64,000 bases of DNA from the NCBI GenBank assembly GCA_030144965.1, contig JAMPUU010000022.1, forward strand, positions 1-64,000, given 5' to 3'. Of the stretch, positions 9,667 to 18,374 are shown one piece after another (the first letter of the stretch is position 1; each line of letters opens with the position of its first letter). Origin of the DNA: Nitrospira sp. BO4 (GTDB lineage: Bacteria; Nitrospirota; Nitrospiria; Nitrospirales; Nitrospiraceae). The position numbers and the translations under genes are program-made. The notes beneath the pieces were generated by a model that ran no database searches, was not told where the DNA came from, and saw nothing but the letters and a program-made list of their open reading frames with translations.

Positions 9667-10141
9667 AATGCGCTTCGCACTCTTGAATGACCTGGTCCAC
9701 GACCTGGTCCACCGCTTTGGCCACCGGTGACGACAGCGGTTGTCCTGCTTCCGTGTTGCCTGCTTCAATCCCGTACACGATAACCTTGGGAGGAAGGACG
9801 CCCATGGCGCGGGCCAGCTCCAGCGCATCTACCATACCGATGGCGTGGCTGGAGCGAGGAAATATTTGACAACCGATCGGGCCGGCCGAGGCATCAAGTC
9901 GGTGGACGGTGCCCGAAGCTTGTCCGCTACGCGCAGCATCGATGAGAATCACGGCGTACGCGCTCTTCATCAACTCTATGAGGTCAACCCCCGCCATCTC
10001 GGCTTCAATCACTTCGGCACGGCCGCCTATTATTTGACGAACTTGGCGGGCCGCCAGAAGACCAGCGGCGTCGTCCCCTCTCAAGCCATTCCCAAGGCCG
10101 ATGACTCGAATTAAGGAGGAAGGAGGCCTGTCATTTTTCAC
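9659..10141 (-). CDS. Hydrogenase maturation endopeptidase
   Basis: A 160-residue protease of the HycI/HyaD/HoxW family that removes the C-terminal peptide of the large subunit after nickel insertion. It shows [15 protein letters not shown] with the metal-binding Asp, [12 protein letters not shown] with the second acidic site, and SSHAIG with the ligand His. The start is taken as the GTG overlapping the hydA stop (GTGA); a longer ATG-initiated form exists but would extend deep into hydA and exceed the family length. Confidence 0.9.
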   Translation of the reverse strand: MKNDRPPSSLIRVIGLGNGLRGDDAAGLLAARQVRQIIGGRAEVIEAEMAGVDLIELMKSAYAVILIDAARSGQASGTVHRLDASAGPIGCQIFPRSSHAIGMVDALELARAMGVLPPKVIVYGIEAGNTEAGQPLSSPVAKAVDQVVDQVIQECEAHYA

Positions 10142-11448
10142 GTGCTGCTCTCCCGCCGGATATCCAGATTCAGAAAGTGGGTCGCGCAGGAAATACACGG
10201 ATCGTAGCAGCGAATGACTCGCTCGCAAGCCAGCGCTGCCTCTTTATCGGGAAGGTGCAACAGGCGCGGCATGAACAGGCGCAAGTCCTGTTCGATGCGA
10301 AATTGGTTCTGAGAGGTCGGAGGAACGATCTTCGCGTCACGGACCACACCGTCACCATCCACCTCGTACCGATGATAGAGGATTCCTCTGGGCGCTTCCG
10401 TGCAAGCCATACCGGTACCCGACCGAACAGCAACCGGTAGTGCCGCTAAGGGCGGGGTCTCATACCGTTCGATGAGCCGCAACGATTCCTCCAGCGCGTA
10501 GAGGATTTCGACGGACCGAGCGATGATCCCGTGAAACGGATTGCGCAGGGGCAGCGCGATCCGCCTGTCTGTCAGGACCTGCTTGGCCAGCGGCGTGAGA
10601 TGATCGTGATTCAAGTTCAGACGTGCCAGCGGGCCGACCAGATAGGGCGAACCTTGCACTGTGCAGTGGAGGGCGTTGGAATAGGCCACCTGATGCTCGA
10701 CAAAATGTTGTTCGAACTCGGTGGCTGAGATCTGCAGCACAGTCGACGCGACAATCTGCCCTTCATTGAGCGGATACTCATCGGGGTGGCGGAGTGCGAC
10801 ATAATTGTAGTCCGGCGCAAAGTCGGGATATTCGAAATCTGCCACCCAGCGCACAGTGTCCACCGCCGCATCGCGCGCCCAGAGCAGCTCATCTTTCAAC
10901 CCCTCCAGCTCGCGCCGCAGCGGCACTCGGGAGAACCCCCCGACCTTCACGGAGACCGGATGCACTGACCGGCCACCGAGCAACGTCATGATCGCATTGC
11001 CGGCTTTCTTGAGCCGTAAGCCTCGAGGCACCACGGCCGCATGGTCCTTCGCCATCGCAATGGCACTATCGTACCCGAGAAAGTCCGGCGCCTGGAGCAG
11101 ATAGACGTGCAGTGCATGGCTTTCGATCCACTCGCCGCAGTAGATGAGCCGGCGCAGGTCGCGCAGCGCCCCCTCGACGCGAAGACCGAAAATCTGTTCG
11201 AGTGCGTGGACCGCGCTCATCTGGTACGCGATCGGGCAGATCCCGCAGATGCGCGCGACAATATCAGGCACCTCTTCATAATGCCGCCCTCTCAAGAAGG
11301 CCTCGAAAAACCTCGGCGGCTCGAAAATCCTGAGCTCCACGTCTTGGACGGTTTCGTCTTTCACCGTGACACGGAGTGCGCCTTCACCTTCTACGCGCGC
11401 CACCATGTCGACGGCGATGGTTCTCGTCTGCGCTGTTTTTTCGGGCAT
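10138..11448 (-). CDS. hydA: Group 3b [NiFe] hydrogenase large (alpha) subunit
   Basis: A 436-residue catalytic subunit. The Ni-Fe ligands are in L1 RICGIC (Cys68, Cys71) and L2 DPCISCATH (Cys418, Cys421, His424). The endopeptidase should cut after His424, releasing a 12-residue tail. The L1/L2 pattern, length and neighbours match group 3b cytosolic, bidirectional NAD(P)-linked hydrogenases, also called sulfhydrogenases because some members reduce polysulfide. The ATG at 11448 follows GAGGACTTG. Third of four structural genes in hydB-hydG-hydD-hydA order. Confidence 0.95.
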   Translation of the reverse strand: MPEKTAQTRTIAVDMVARVEGEGALRVTVKDETVQDVELRIFEPPRFFEAFLRGRHYEEVPDIVARICGICPIAYQMSAVHALEQIFGLRVEGALRDLRRLIYCGEWIESHALHVYLLQAPDFLGYDSAIAMAKDHAAVVPRGLRLKKAGNAIMTLLGGRSVHPVSVKVGGFSRVPLRRELEGLKDELLWARDAAVDTVRWVADFEYPDFAPDYNYVALRHPDEYPLNEGQIVASTVLQISATEFEQHFVEHQVAYSNALHCTVQGSPYLVGPLARLNLNHDHLTPLAKQVLTDRRIALPLRNPFHGIIARSVEILYALEESLRLIERYETPPLAALPVAVRSGTGMACTEAPRGILYHRYEVDGDGVVRDAKIVPPTSQNQFRIEQDLRLFMPRLLHLPDKEAALACERVIRCYDPCISCATHFLNLDIRRESST

Positions 11449-11487
11449 CAAGTCCTCAACGCTCGCACGTTAGGTAGGCCTTATGCG

Positions 11488-12321
11488 TCATGTCTTGCTC
11501 TCCCAGAGATCGCTCTCCGCACGGAAAGGCAATACATAGCCGTTGATGCCACGAAATCGCCGCATGACCTCGACTGGGATCAGTTGCAGTTCGCCATGGA
11601 AGTGATTCGCGAGCGAGGCCGTGTTGGGTGGAAGGCCTGGTCCTTTTCGCGCGCCTTCGCTGGGTCCGAAGCAGCCGTAACAGTCTCGACCCATGCTGGG
11701 ACAGATCGCTCCACAGCCTGTCCGTGTCACCGGCCCAAGGCACGGTATCCCCCTCGCGACCAGCACACAGACATTTCCTCGCCGCTTGCACTCCAGACAC
11801 ACACTATCGGCAGGTAAACGAGGCTGAACTCCCGCCACGAGATCCGTGACGATGCGCAGGAGCTGGCCTTTATCGATCGGGCAGCCCCATAGTTCGAAGT
11901 CCACATGGACATGTTCCGAGATGGGAGTGGACGTACTGAGGCTCTGAATATATTCCGGACTAGGATAAACGGTCCGCTTGAACGCTTCGACATCGGCCCA
12001 GTTACGCAACGCCTGAATGCCGCCGGCCGTTGCGCAAGCCCCAATCGTGATCAACACGTTTGCCTGCTTGCGCACGGACAGAATGCGATGCGCATCTTCC
12101 GCCGTGGTGATTGATCCTTCCACCAGGGCGATATCGTATGGGCCTGGCTTCATGTCGCTGGAAGCCTCAGGGAAATAGGCAATATCCAGCGCCTGCCCCA
12201 CGGCAAGCAGGTCCTCCTCAAGATTGAGAATACTGAGTTGGCACCCGTCGCAAGAGGCGAATTTGAATACCGCCAAGCTTGGCCGCCGCCGCTCATTGAC
12301 GTCTTTCGATTGATCCAACAT
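11488..12321 (-). CDS. hydD: Group 3b [NiFe] hydrogenase small (delta) subunit
   Basis: A 277-residue electron-transfer subunit without a Tat signal, so it is cytosolic. The proximal cluster ligands are in FASCDGCQ (near residue 24), GACATAGG and WGCPIDKG. The cysteine-rich C-terminal part (CLECKRRGNVC, PCLGPVTRTGCGAICP, DCYGCFGP) supplies further [4Fe-4S] clusters, as in F420/NAD-type group 3 enzymes. A ribosome site GGGAGAGA precedes the ATG. It follows hydG after a gap that contains an inverted repeat. Confidence 0.94.
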   Translation of the reverse strand: MLDQSKDVNERRRPSLAVFKFASCDGCQLSILNLEEDLLAVGQALDIAYFPEASSDMKPGPYDIALVEGSITTAEDAHRILSVRKQANVLITIGACATAGGIQALRNWADVEAFKRTVYPSPEYIQSLSTSTPISEHVHVDFELWGCPIDKGQLLRIVTDLVAGVQPRLPADSVCLECKRRGNVCVLVARGIPCLGPVTRTGCGAICPSMGRDCYGCFGPSEGARKGPGLPPNTASLANHFHGELQLIPVEVMRRFRGINGYVLPFRAESDLWESKT

Positions 12322-12347
12322 TCTCTCCCTTTAGAACTGTTGGTGAC

Positions 12348-12411
12348 GCGTATCTCGGAAGAAATTATCCATACTCCGCTTCAGCGAAGATTAGACCGCT
12401 GCGAGATACGC
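12348..12411. repeat. Inverted repeat in the hydG-hydD gap
   Basis: GCGTATCTCG at 12348-12357 pairs perfectly with CGAGATACGC at 12402-12411, followed by CTCACGCTT. The arms enclose 44 bases and occupy most of the gap between hydG and hydD. The same words recur near 4265 and 52784-52886. A cruciform or mRNA stem here could separate expression of the diaphorase and hydrogenase halves. Confidence 0.6.
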
Positions 12412-12418
12412 CTCACGC

Positions 12419-13252
12419 TTATACTCCCGTCCGTCCCAGCCACTGTGCTGCACGGTCGTACCGCATGACCGGCCCATCTTTGCACAGAAAGTACGGACCC
12501 ATCTGACAATGGCCGCACAGGCCGATCCCACACTCCATGTGCCGTTCCAGCGAGACATAAAAGGCAGTCTCGGGAATGCCCCGACGGACAAGGATCGGCA
12601 CACCTAAGCGCATCATGATCTCTGGTCCGCACATCATCACGATGCTCTTCGCCGGATCGATCGACACCAGCTCGAACAGCTCCGTCACCACGCCGATGTG
12701 ATAACTCCAGGTCTTGTCCGGCTGGTCGCTGGTCAACAACACTTCGGTATCGGGAGCACGGCGCCATTCATCGAACCGGTCGCGATAGAGGAGATCGTGC
12801 GGCGTCTTGACCCCATGCAAGATCTTGACTGATCCATATTGCGTTCGCCGCCGGAAGATATACTCAATCGCCCCGACCACCGGAGCGCATCCTAGGCCGC
12901 CGGTCACGAACACCACGTTGCGCCCGCGGGCTTCTTCCACCGGCCAACCCTGTCCAAACGGGCCGCGAATGCCCAAGACATCACCGACCTGTAGATCAGC
13001 GATCGCATTCGTAACTCGCCCGACGGTGCGGATCGTATGATCCAGGAACCGCGGCTCATCCGGGTCCGAAACGATGGAAATCGCCACCTCGCCGACTCCG
13101 AACAGATAGACCATATTGAACTGGCCCGCGTTGAATCGAAACTGCCGCCGCGCTTGCTCGTCAACAAGCTGCAAACGGTAGGTATTGATGTCTTCGGCTT
13201 CTCGTATCTTTTTTACGATCGTCGCCGGATTGATGACATAAGGATTGGTCAT
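12419..13252 (-). CDS. hydG: Group 3b hydrogenase gamma subunit, FAD/NAD(P)-binding
   Basis: A 277-residue ferredoxin-NADP reductase-like subunit that exchanges electrons between NAD(P) and the Fe-S chain. It has a flavin-binding beta barrel with ISIVSDPDEP (about residues 60-70) and a nucleotide-binding VFVTGGLGCAPV (about 115-126). The C-terminal [2Fe-2S] motif MECGIGLCGHC ... FLCKDGP binds a cluster as in dihydroorotate dehydrogenase PyrK-type proteins. It starts 23 bases after the hydB stop. Confidence 0.94.
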   Translation of the reverse strand: MTNPYVINPATIVKKIREAEDINTYRLQLVDEQARRQFRFNAGQFNMVYLFGVGEVAISIVSDPDEPRFLDHTIRTVGRVTNAIADLQVGDVLGIRGPFGQGWPVEEARGRNVVFVTGGLGCAPVVGAIEYIFRRRTQYGSVKILHGVKTPHDLLYRDRFDEWRRAPDTEVLLTSDQPDKTWSYHIGVVTELFELVSIDPAKSIVMMCGPEIMMRLGVPILVRRGIPETAFYVSLERHMECGIGLCGHCQMGPYFLCKDGPVMRYDRAAQWLGRTGV

Positions 13253-13275
13253 TGGATTACTCTTCGGCGCGCCGG

Positions 13276-14418
13276 CTACGTACCTTCTACCTGTTGGCTA
13301 GTGACCGACGACTGGGTACCCGGTGTCAGCAACGCCGGCAACTCCTCGGTCAAATCGATCCCGACCGGACACCACGTGATGCATCGGCCGCAGCCGACAC
13401 AGCCGGACATGCCGAATTGATCGATCCAGGAGGCGAGCTTATGTGTCAACCACATCCGATAGCGATCTTTGATCGTCGGGCGAATGTTCTTGCCGTGGAT
13501 GAAGCCGTGCTCCTGAGTGAAGCAGGAATCCCACAATCTGGCATGCGCGGTCTGTTGATGCGAGAGGTCCGGAGTCTCCTCGATTGCATAGCAAAAGCAG
13601 GTCGGGCAGACCATCGTGCAATTCGTGCAGGCAAGACACCGTCCCGCGACCTTATCCCATCGTGGATGCTCATGGGCATCGTAGAGGGCTTGCGGTAAGC
13701 GTGAGTGATCCAGCCGTCGGACTTGACTATGCCCGCAAGCATCCACGCGCGTCGCGGCTTCATCGATCAACTGTGATGAGGCAGCAGACAAGAGGAGGCC
13801 AGAAAGAAGATCGGACCCGGCATCACTGCCGGCTTCGATCAGCAGCATGTCGTCCACTTCAGTCAAAGCGAGATCGAAGCTGTGCTTGGCACAAGGACCG
13901 GTCTCCATTGATGCACAAAAACAGGTCGCAAGTGCTCTCGTGCAGTTCACGGCGATTACGAAGAGCCCTTCACGACGACTCGCATAGTAAGGGTCTCGAT
14001 ACGAGTCATGTAAGAAAATCCGATCTTGGATGGCTAGACCGGCGAGATCGCAAGCGCGAGCCCCAATGACTGCCACTTTCTCCGTGTGAGGAAGTATCGG
14101 ACGAGCGTCGAATCCGCGATTGCTCCGCTCAATCTGTAAGAGAGGTTCCCTTGGCGCAAAGACGAAAGGCTTCAGCGATTGCGGTCCATGAACAACACCG
14201 AAGATTTCGTTGGAACCGGTCTGTTCCAACCGATAGCGGCCCGGTTCCTGCTGATCCCGCCAGCCGTTCGGCAGTTCCGACGCCAGCCTGATCGTATCCC
14301 AGACAACGGACCCATCTCGAACGGTAGGCCCGACAACTCGATACCCCTTCGCGCTCAAGACGTCGAGCAATCGTTGGAGATCAGCTCTTGGCAGGGCGCC
14401 ACATGTCTCACTGGCCAT
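13276..14418 (-). CDS. hydB: Group 3b hydrogenase beta subunit, two [4Fe-4S] clusters
   Basis: A 380-residue subunit related to anaerobic sulfite reductase subunit A and P. furiosus sulfhydrogenase beta. Two ferredoxin-type motifs are visible: CLACTNCTMVCPTCFC (about residues 265-280) and CVGCGRCITWCP (about 345-356). It wires the flavoprotein HydG to the small subunit. First gene of the hydrogenase operon. The ATG at 14418 has AGGTG at suitable spacing; a GTG 24 bases upstream lacks one. I found no convincing promoter consensus upstream. Confidence 0.93.
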   Translation of the reverse strand: MASETCGALPRADLQRLLDVLSAKGYRVVGPTVRDGSVVWDTIRLASELPNGWRDQQEPGRYRLEQTGSNEIFGVVHGPQSLKPFVFAPREPLLQIERSNRGFDARPILPHTEKVAVIGARACDLAGLAIQDRIFLHDSYRDPYYASRREGLFVIAVNCTRALATCFCASMETGPCAKHSFDLALTEVDDMLLIEAGSDAGSDLLSGLLLSAASSQLIDEAATRVDACGHSQVRRLDHSRLPQALYDAHEHPRWDKVAGRCLACTNCTMVCPTCFCYAIEETPDLSHQQTAHARLWDSCFTQEHGFIHGKNIRPTIKDRYRMWLTHKLASWIDQFGMSGCVGCGRCITWCPVGIDLTEELPALLTPGTQSSVTSQQVEGT

Positions 14419-15346
14419 TGCACGACACCTATCCCAGCTCACTCCGCGACAGGCAGGATAATCCTTTTCACCGCCATCGTACGAACTCTCTTCCTTCCGT
14501 GCAAGGCGGGAAATCAGGCATGTACGGCTACACTTTGACGCACACGAGCGGTTCCAGCTTGGCCACCTTCCTCGCCAATCGGAGCGTTTCCGTGAGCTTC
14601 CCTCAGATGCTCGCTGCCAGGCGTATGGTCTCTGCCAAACTCAGTGATCGAGCAAACGGCGATTGATTATGTGGAAAGGGGGGTTATCTTGTAATTGAGC
14701 GGAGGCCTCGGTGAGAGGAACAGTCAAGAAGATGAGGTCGAGTGCTGGGGCGGTGAGCAGGCCCACCGAAGGTGGGAAGCCTAAAACCCCTCCAAGACCC
14801 CACAAGTAGAAACGAGCTCTCTAGACCCGGCTCCGCTCCCGTTTTATTTCCCCTTTGACCTTCCCCGAACAGATGTAATCCACGAGGTATTGTTGACGTC
14901 TTTTGGAGACCTATTTGTTGGGACGCTGAGGGCTTGAAACAAGCTCTTCCCCTGTACGAACACATGTGAAAAAATGGCCCGCCCTTGTGTGGAACCACGG
15001 GGGGCCGTTCTCTGACCGGAATCACGTTCGGCACTCCTTCACTCGCTTAAGGCCGATTGCCCCGCGCCTCACTCTCTTACAGCTCGCATCCACTGCCATG
15101 CCTAGTGGCACCGACGACTGATAGCGCGTCCCTTGAACCTTGACCCCGCTTTGGAAACAGCGCCCGCGCCCCCTCTGCACGCTGGCTACACACGAGCCGG
15201 TCAAATACCTGAGGCTGACGACCTCTCTAGGCTCACCCCACCTCCTTCACTTCCTAGGTAGGTGTGATTTCATTGAAATCAAGACAGGCAAGATGCCTCA
15301 TCCCCAACTGCCTATCCCAGAATAGGACATCAGGAAACCCGGGCAG
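14419..15346. other. Long non-coding stretch upstream of the hydrogenase operon
   Basis: About 930 bases with no convincing gene. Frames of 60-120 codons exist but have skewed, low-complexity composition and no ribosome sites. A perfect hairpin CCCACC-GAA-GGTGGG lies at 14762-14776, flanked by AGG and CCT that extend it imperfectly. A GC-rich imperfect inverted repeat lies near 14975-15013. The segment could hold a structured RNA, a decayed gene or mobile-element remnant, and must include the hydB promoter. No tRNA, tmRNA, RNase P or SRP RNA consensus was found. Confidence 0.45.
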
Positions 15347-15574
15347 CTAGTTCAGACATGCCTTTCCTTTTCCGGCAAACAGTTTGTCGGCCTCTCCGCT
15401 CCCAAGGTCTCTCCGGCGATGGGCAAGAATCACCGGATCCACTCGCTCGCCACAGCTGACACAGTGCCAATCGAACGAACCGATTTCGAACACTTTCTCC
15501 GGCACCATGAGACCGCCGCAGCGGTAGCAGTGATCATTCTGAATGTTCTTCGTCCCCGCAATACTCTTGGTCAT
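15347..15574 (-). CDS. Small zinc-ribbon protein
   Basis: A 75-residue cytosolic protein with CYRCGG and, about 20 residues later, CVSCGE: two CxxC pairs forming a zinc ribbon, followed by a basic tail. There is a strong ribosome site AGGAGGGA before the ATG. The function is unknown; such proteins often bind nucleic acid or act as small regulators. It is divergent from the Hsp20 gene. Confidence 0.7.
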   Translation of the reverse strand: MTKSIAGTKNIQNDHCYRCGGLMVPEKVFEIGSFDWHCVSCGERVDPVILAHRRRDLGSGEADKLFAGKGKACLN

Positions 15575-15876
15575 ATAGATCCCTCCTGGTCTGCTAAGAG
15601 CCGACAGTGCAGAAAAGGATTCACCAGCGGAAGTAACTCAACCTTGTTTCAGCATTTATGTTCGTTAGCTGTTGTTGAAAGAGGCAACAGCCCCGTAGAG
15701 ACCACTGCCCCCTAATGCTACAGAATTCTCTCCTTTTCGGCCGGGCTGAAATCTACCTGTGACTGCAACACCGCATTTTCATTAGACCCTTTGAGGACAC
15801 CTTGAACACTGGCACTGTCAATGCACCAGCATCGGAGTAGGCATCTGAGCTTAAATTACACAAGGAGGCAATGGTC
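15575..15876. promoter_or_regulatory. Divergent promoter region, zinc-ribbon / Hsp20
   Basis: About 300 bases between two divergent starts, so promoters for both directions must lie here. I see no CIRCE element and no convincing sigma-32 consensus; a CTTGAA near 15802 lacks a matching downstream half. AAGGAGG at its end serves Hsp20. Confidence 0.4.
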
Positions 15877-16350
15877 ATGAGCGGATTGACACGATGGGAA
15901 CCGACGACGCGTTGGAACCCATTCAAAGAAATTGAAGAGATGGAGAAACGACTTTCAAGCTTCTTCGGTCGTTCACCGGTTGCCACCGGCGGCGATAAGA
16001 ACGAGGCCATCACCGTCGCGGAGTGGTCGCCGTTGGTGGACATCTCCGAAGATGACAAGGAGTACCTTATCAAGGCCGAAATTCCAGAAATGAAGAAAGA
16101 AGACATCAAGTTGAATGTGCATGACGATGTCCTGACCATCACGGGAGAACGAAAGTACGAGAAGGAAGAGAAGAACAAGAAATATCACCGAGTCGAGCGC
16201 GCCTATGGAAGCTTCGTACGGAGCTTTACCCTACCGGAGGATGCGGACGGCACCAAAGTTGGGGCGGAGTATAAGGACGGCGTGCTCAAGATTCATCTCC
16301 CGAAGTCTGAAAAGGTCAAACCCAAGGCGATCGAAGTCAAGGTGACCTGA
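15877..16350 (+). CDS. Hsp20 small heat-shock protein
   Basis: A 157-residue alpha-crystallin-type holdase that binds unfolding proteins without ATP. The crystallin domain spans about residues 47-145, with AEIPEMKKEDI, LTITGERK and the GVLKIHLPK signature near the C-terminus; an I-x-V-type tail (IEVKVT) follows. The second ATG was chosen because AAGGAGG lies 8 bases before it; the first ATG, 6 bases earlier, is too close to that site. It heads a stress-related run of plus-strand genes. Confidence 0.93.
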   Translation: MSGLTRWEPTTRWNPFKEIEEMEKRLSSFFGRSPVATGGDKNEAITVAEWSPLVDISEDDKEYLIKAEIPEMKKEDIKLNVHDDVLTITGERKYEKEEKNKKYHRVERAYGSFVRSFTLPEDADGTKVGAEYKDGVLKIHLPKSEKVKPKAIEVKVT

Positions 16351-16369
16351 CCGCGAAAAGGAGGGCGCC

Positions 16370-16522
16370 ATGTTTCGCCATCCTCGCTATCTCGAAATTC
16401 CCTGGGCAATCCATGGGGAGCAGAGAGACGCAGGGCAGCGCCACCATCTGCTGCTCATGGTTATTCTGATCCTGATGGCCATGTTCTTGATCGGAGTCGG
16501 CGTGATAAGCGGCCTTACATAG
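16370..16522 (+). CDS. Short single-pass membrane protein (50 aa)
   Basis: A 50-codon gene 19 bases after the Hsp20 stop, with a very good ribosome site (AAAAGGAGG, 5 bases before ATG). The first 27 residues are polar and His/Arg-rich; the rest is a Leu/Ile/Met transmembrane helix (HLLLMVILILMAMFLIG). It resembles no family I know. Its tight position between Hsp20 and the phosphoribosyltransferase-like gene suggests co-expression under stress. Confidence 0.7.
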   Translation: MFRHPRYLEIPWAIHGEQRDAGQRHHLLLMVILILMAMFLIGVGVISGLT

Positions 16523-16554
16523 AACTGGGATCCTAACCGGCAGAAAGGAAGGCG

Positions 16555-17235
16555 GTGACGTTCAAGAATCGCGAAGAGGCAGGCCGGCAACTTGTTGACC
16601 GACTGATTCAATACCGTGATGACCCGACGGCTCTTATCCTGTCGCTCCCACGAGGAGGGGTAGCCGTCGGATATCAGTTAAGCTTGGGGTTGCATCTTCC
16701 ATTGGACGTCTTCATCGCCAGAAAGCTGGCATGGCCGGATAACCCGGAGTATGCATTGGGCGCGGTGGGTGAAACAGGGACGGTCTATTTGAACCCTGAA
16801 GCAACAACCGCATTTAATCTCTCTCCGACGGATCTCCAGACGCTTGTTCAAACGCAGCAGCAGGAGATCGCTCGACGGCAGAGTCTCTATCGCCAGGGCT
16901 GGCGTCTCCCTACGGTGACCGACCGCGTGGTCATTCTCGTGGATGACGGCATCGCCACCGGATCCACATTCTTTGCATCCGTTCAGTCCATCAGACACTT
17001 CAAACCGCGCCGCCTGATTGGGGCCATTCCGGTCGGCCCGGTGGAAACCATCCAGGAAGCCCGTACACAAGTGGACGAACTGGTGGTGCTTACCACACCG
17101 GACCCGTTCTGGGCCGTGGGCAATCACTATATCGACTTTACCCAAGTCAGCGACCATGATGTGGTGCAGTATTTAAACCTGGCGGAATCGTCGCTGTTGG
17201 AATGGAAAATGCGGACACATTCTTCAACCGGCTGA
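16555..17235 (+). CDS. Predicted phosphoribosyltransferase (COG1926 type)
   Basis: A 226-residue protein with the type I phosphoribosyltransferase fold: the PRPP-binding loop VVILVDDGIATGST lies near residue 125, with LPRGGVAVGY near the N-terminus. Related proteins sit in stress loci beside Usp and Hsp20 genes, but their substrate is not established. GTG start with AAAGGAAGG upstream. The operon-like spacing to the preceding membrane peptide is 32 bases. Confidence 0.82.
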   Translation: MTFKNREEAGRQLVDRLIQYRDDPTALILSLPRGGVAVGYQLSLGLHLPLDVFIARKLAWPDNPEYALGAVGETGTVYLNPEATTAFNLSPTDLQTLVQTQQQEIARRQSLYRQGWRLPTVTDRVVILVDDGIATGSTFFASVQSIRHFKPRRLIGAIPVGPVETIQEARTQVDELVVLTTPDPFWAVGNHYIDFTQVSDHDVVQYLNLAESSLLEWKMRTHSSTG

Positions 17236-17257
17236 CCGCCACGATAAGGGAGTACGC

Positions 17258-17752
17258 ATGACCGCGAAAACGAAGGCAGGCTTGGGGGCTCGACACGACC
17301 GGACCGTCCAGGAGTATCAGCACGACACCTATAAACTGCGTGGGAAACTCAAGGAGCCCACAGTCTGTATCGACTGCGGGGCTCTGTATCATAAGGGACG
17401 GTGGACTTGGGGCGCGAAGCCGGCAGACGCCGATGAAATCAGTTGCCCTGCCTGCATGCGAATCCGAGACAAGTATCCCAAAGGTTTAGTCACGCTTAAA
17501 GGCAGTTTCAAGGACATGCAACATGAACAAGTCATCGGCCTGGTGAAGAATGCGGAGGAAAGAGAAAACAGGGAACACCCTCTGTCTCGAATCATGTCGA
17601 TCGAAACTGAACCCGAAGGCCTCGTTATTTCCACGACCGACACTCATTTGCCCAGACGCATCGGCGAGGCCTTGAAGCATGCACATCACGGTGAGCTGGA
17701 GCTGCGTTACGATCAAGGTGAGGAGTTCGTGCGGGTCACATGGACGAGATGA
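17258..17752 (+). CDS. Zinc-binding protein, BCAM0308-like
   Basis: A 164-residue cytosolic protein with a zinc-binding pair CIDCG (about residue 37) and CPACM (about 65), then an alpha/beta region. It resembles the BCAM0308 family of small uncharacterised proteins found beside stress genes. It follows the phosphoribosyltransferase by 22 bases. No catalytic motif is evident; binding to nucleic acid or a ribosome-associated role is only a guess. Confidence 0.65.
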   Translation: MTAKTKAGLGARHDRTVQEYQHDTYKLRGKLKEPTVCIDCGALYHKGRWTWGAKPADADEISCPACMRIRDKYPKGLVTLKGSFKDMQHEQVIGLVKNAEERENREHPLSRIMSIETEPEGLVISTTDTHLPRRIGEALKHAHHGELELRYDQGEEFVRVTWTR

Positions 17753-17805
17753 AATTCAAGGCATCCTCCTGACCCTGACGGATTTGATTTCAGAAGGAGG
17801 CTTGG

Positions 17806-18351
17806 TTGAGTATACGAGCTGGAGTCGCATCGACCATCACCCCTCTCATTCTCGCAATCATCTTTTGTGCCGGTATCGGGACGGTAGGAGCGAAGATCGT
17901 CGTCCCCTCCGGCTCGGTGATCGAAGTCGACACGGCGACAACCAATACGATTGTCGCGGCCTTTGAGCAGGCCGAGCAGGCGATCAAATCCCACGACCTC
18001 GTAGGGGTCATGGCCTTCTATTCCTCTCAATACAACTACCACGGGCTCAAGAAGGACGATCTTCATAAAATCTGGAAAGACCTCTTTGACGAGTATCAGG
18101 AGATCGCGAGCACTCATCTCTTCACCAAGATGGTGAAAGTCGGATCCGGGCGAGACGCCGTGCTGGAAGTCACTTGTACAGGGCATTTATGGGCCAGATC
18201 GAAGACCAGCGGTTTGTACGTCCCCATCGACAGCTGGCACGAAGAAGTGCATTCTCTCGTTCTCGAAGAGGGGGCTGTGCGCATTCGCGGGAATCTCGGG
18301 GAGTCTCCGCGCGTGCTTCCGTTTGGGACCGCGCCACATCCGTTGTTTTGA
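17806..18351 (+). CDS. Exported NTF2/SnoaL-like protein
   Basis: A 181-residue protein with a hydrophobic N-terminal segment (about residues 9-28) that is a signal peptide or anchor. The remainder resembles an NTF2/DUF4440 cone fold (FEQAEQAIKSHDLVGVMAFYS, then W-H-E-E segments) of the kind that binds small ligands. The TTG start is supported by AGAAGGAGG five bases before it. It is in the stress gene run, 53 bases after the zinc protein. Confidence 0.65.
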   Translation: MSIRAGVASTITPLILAIIFCAGIGTVGAKIVVPSGSVIEVDTATTNTIVAAFEQAEQAIKSHDLVGVMAFYSSQYNYHGLKKDDLHKIWKDLFDEYQEIASTHLFTKMVKVGSGRDAVLEVTCTGHLWARSKTSGLYVPIDSWHEEVHSLVLEEGAVRIRGNLGESPRVLPFGTAPHPLF

Positions 18352-18374
18352 CCGTCGCCTGAACGAGGCTTTAC

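Noticed and set aside
11041..11817. 258-codon plus-strand frame
   Set aside because: Antisense to hydA/hydD; shadow frame.
12322..12418. Rho-independent terminator between hydG and hydD
   Set aside because: The inverted repeat has a long loop and no following T-run, so it is not a normal terminator.
14684..15034. 116-codon minus-strand frame
   Set aside because: No ribosome site, Pro/Arg/Ser-rich composition, no motif.
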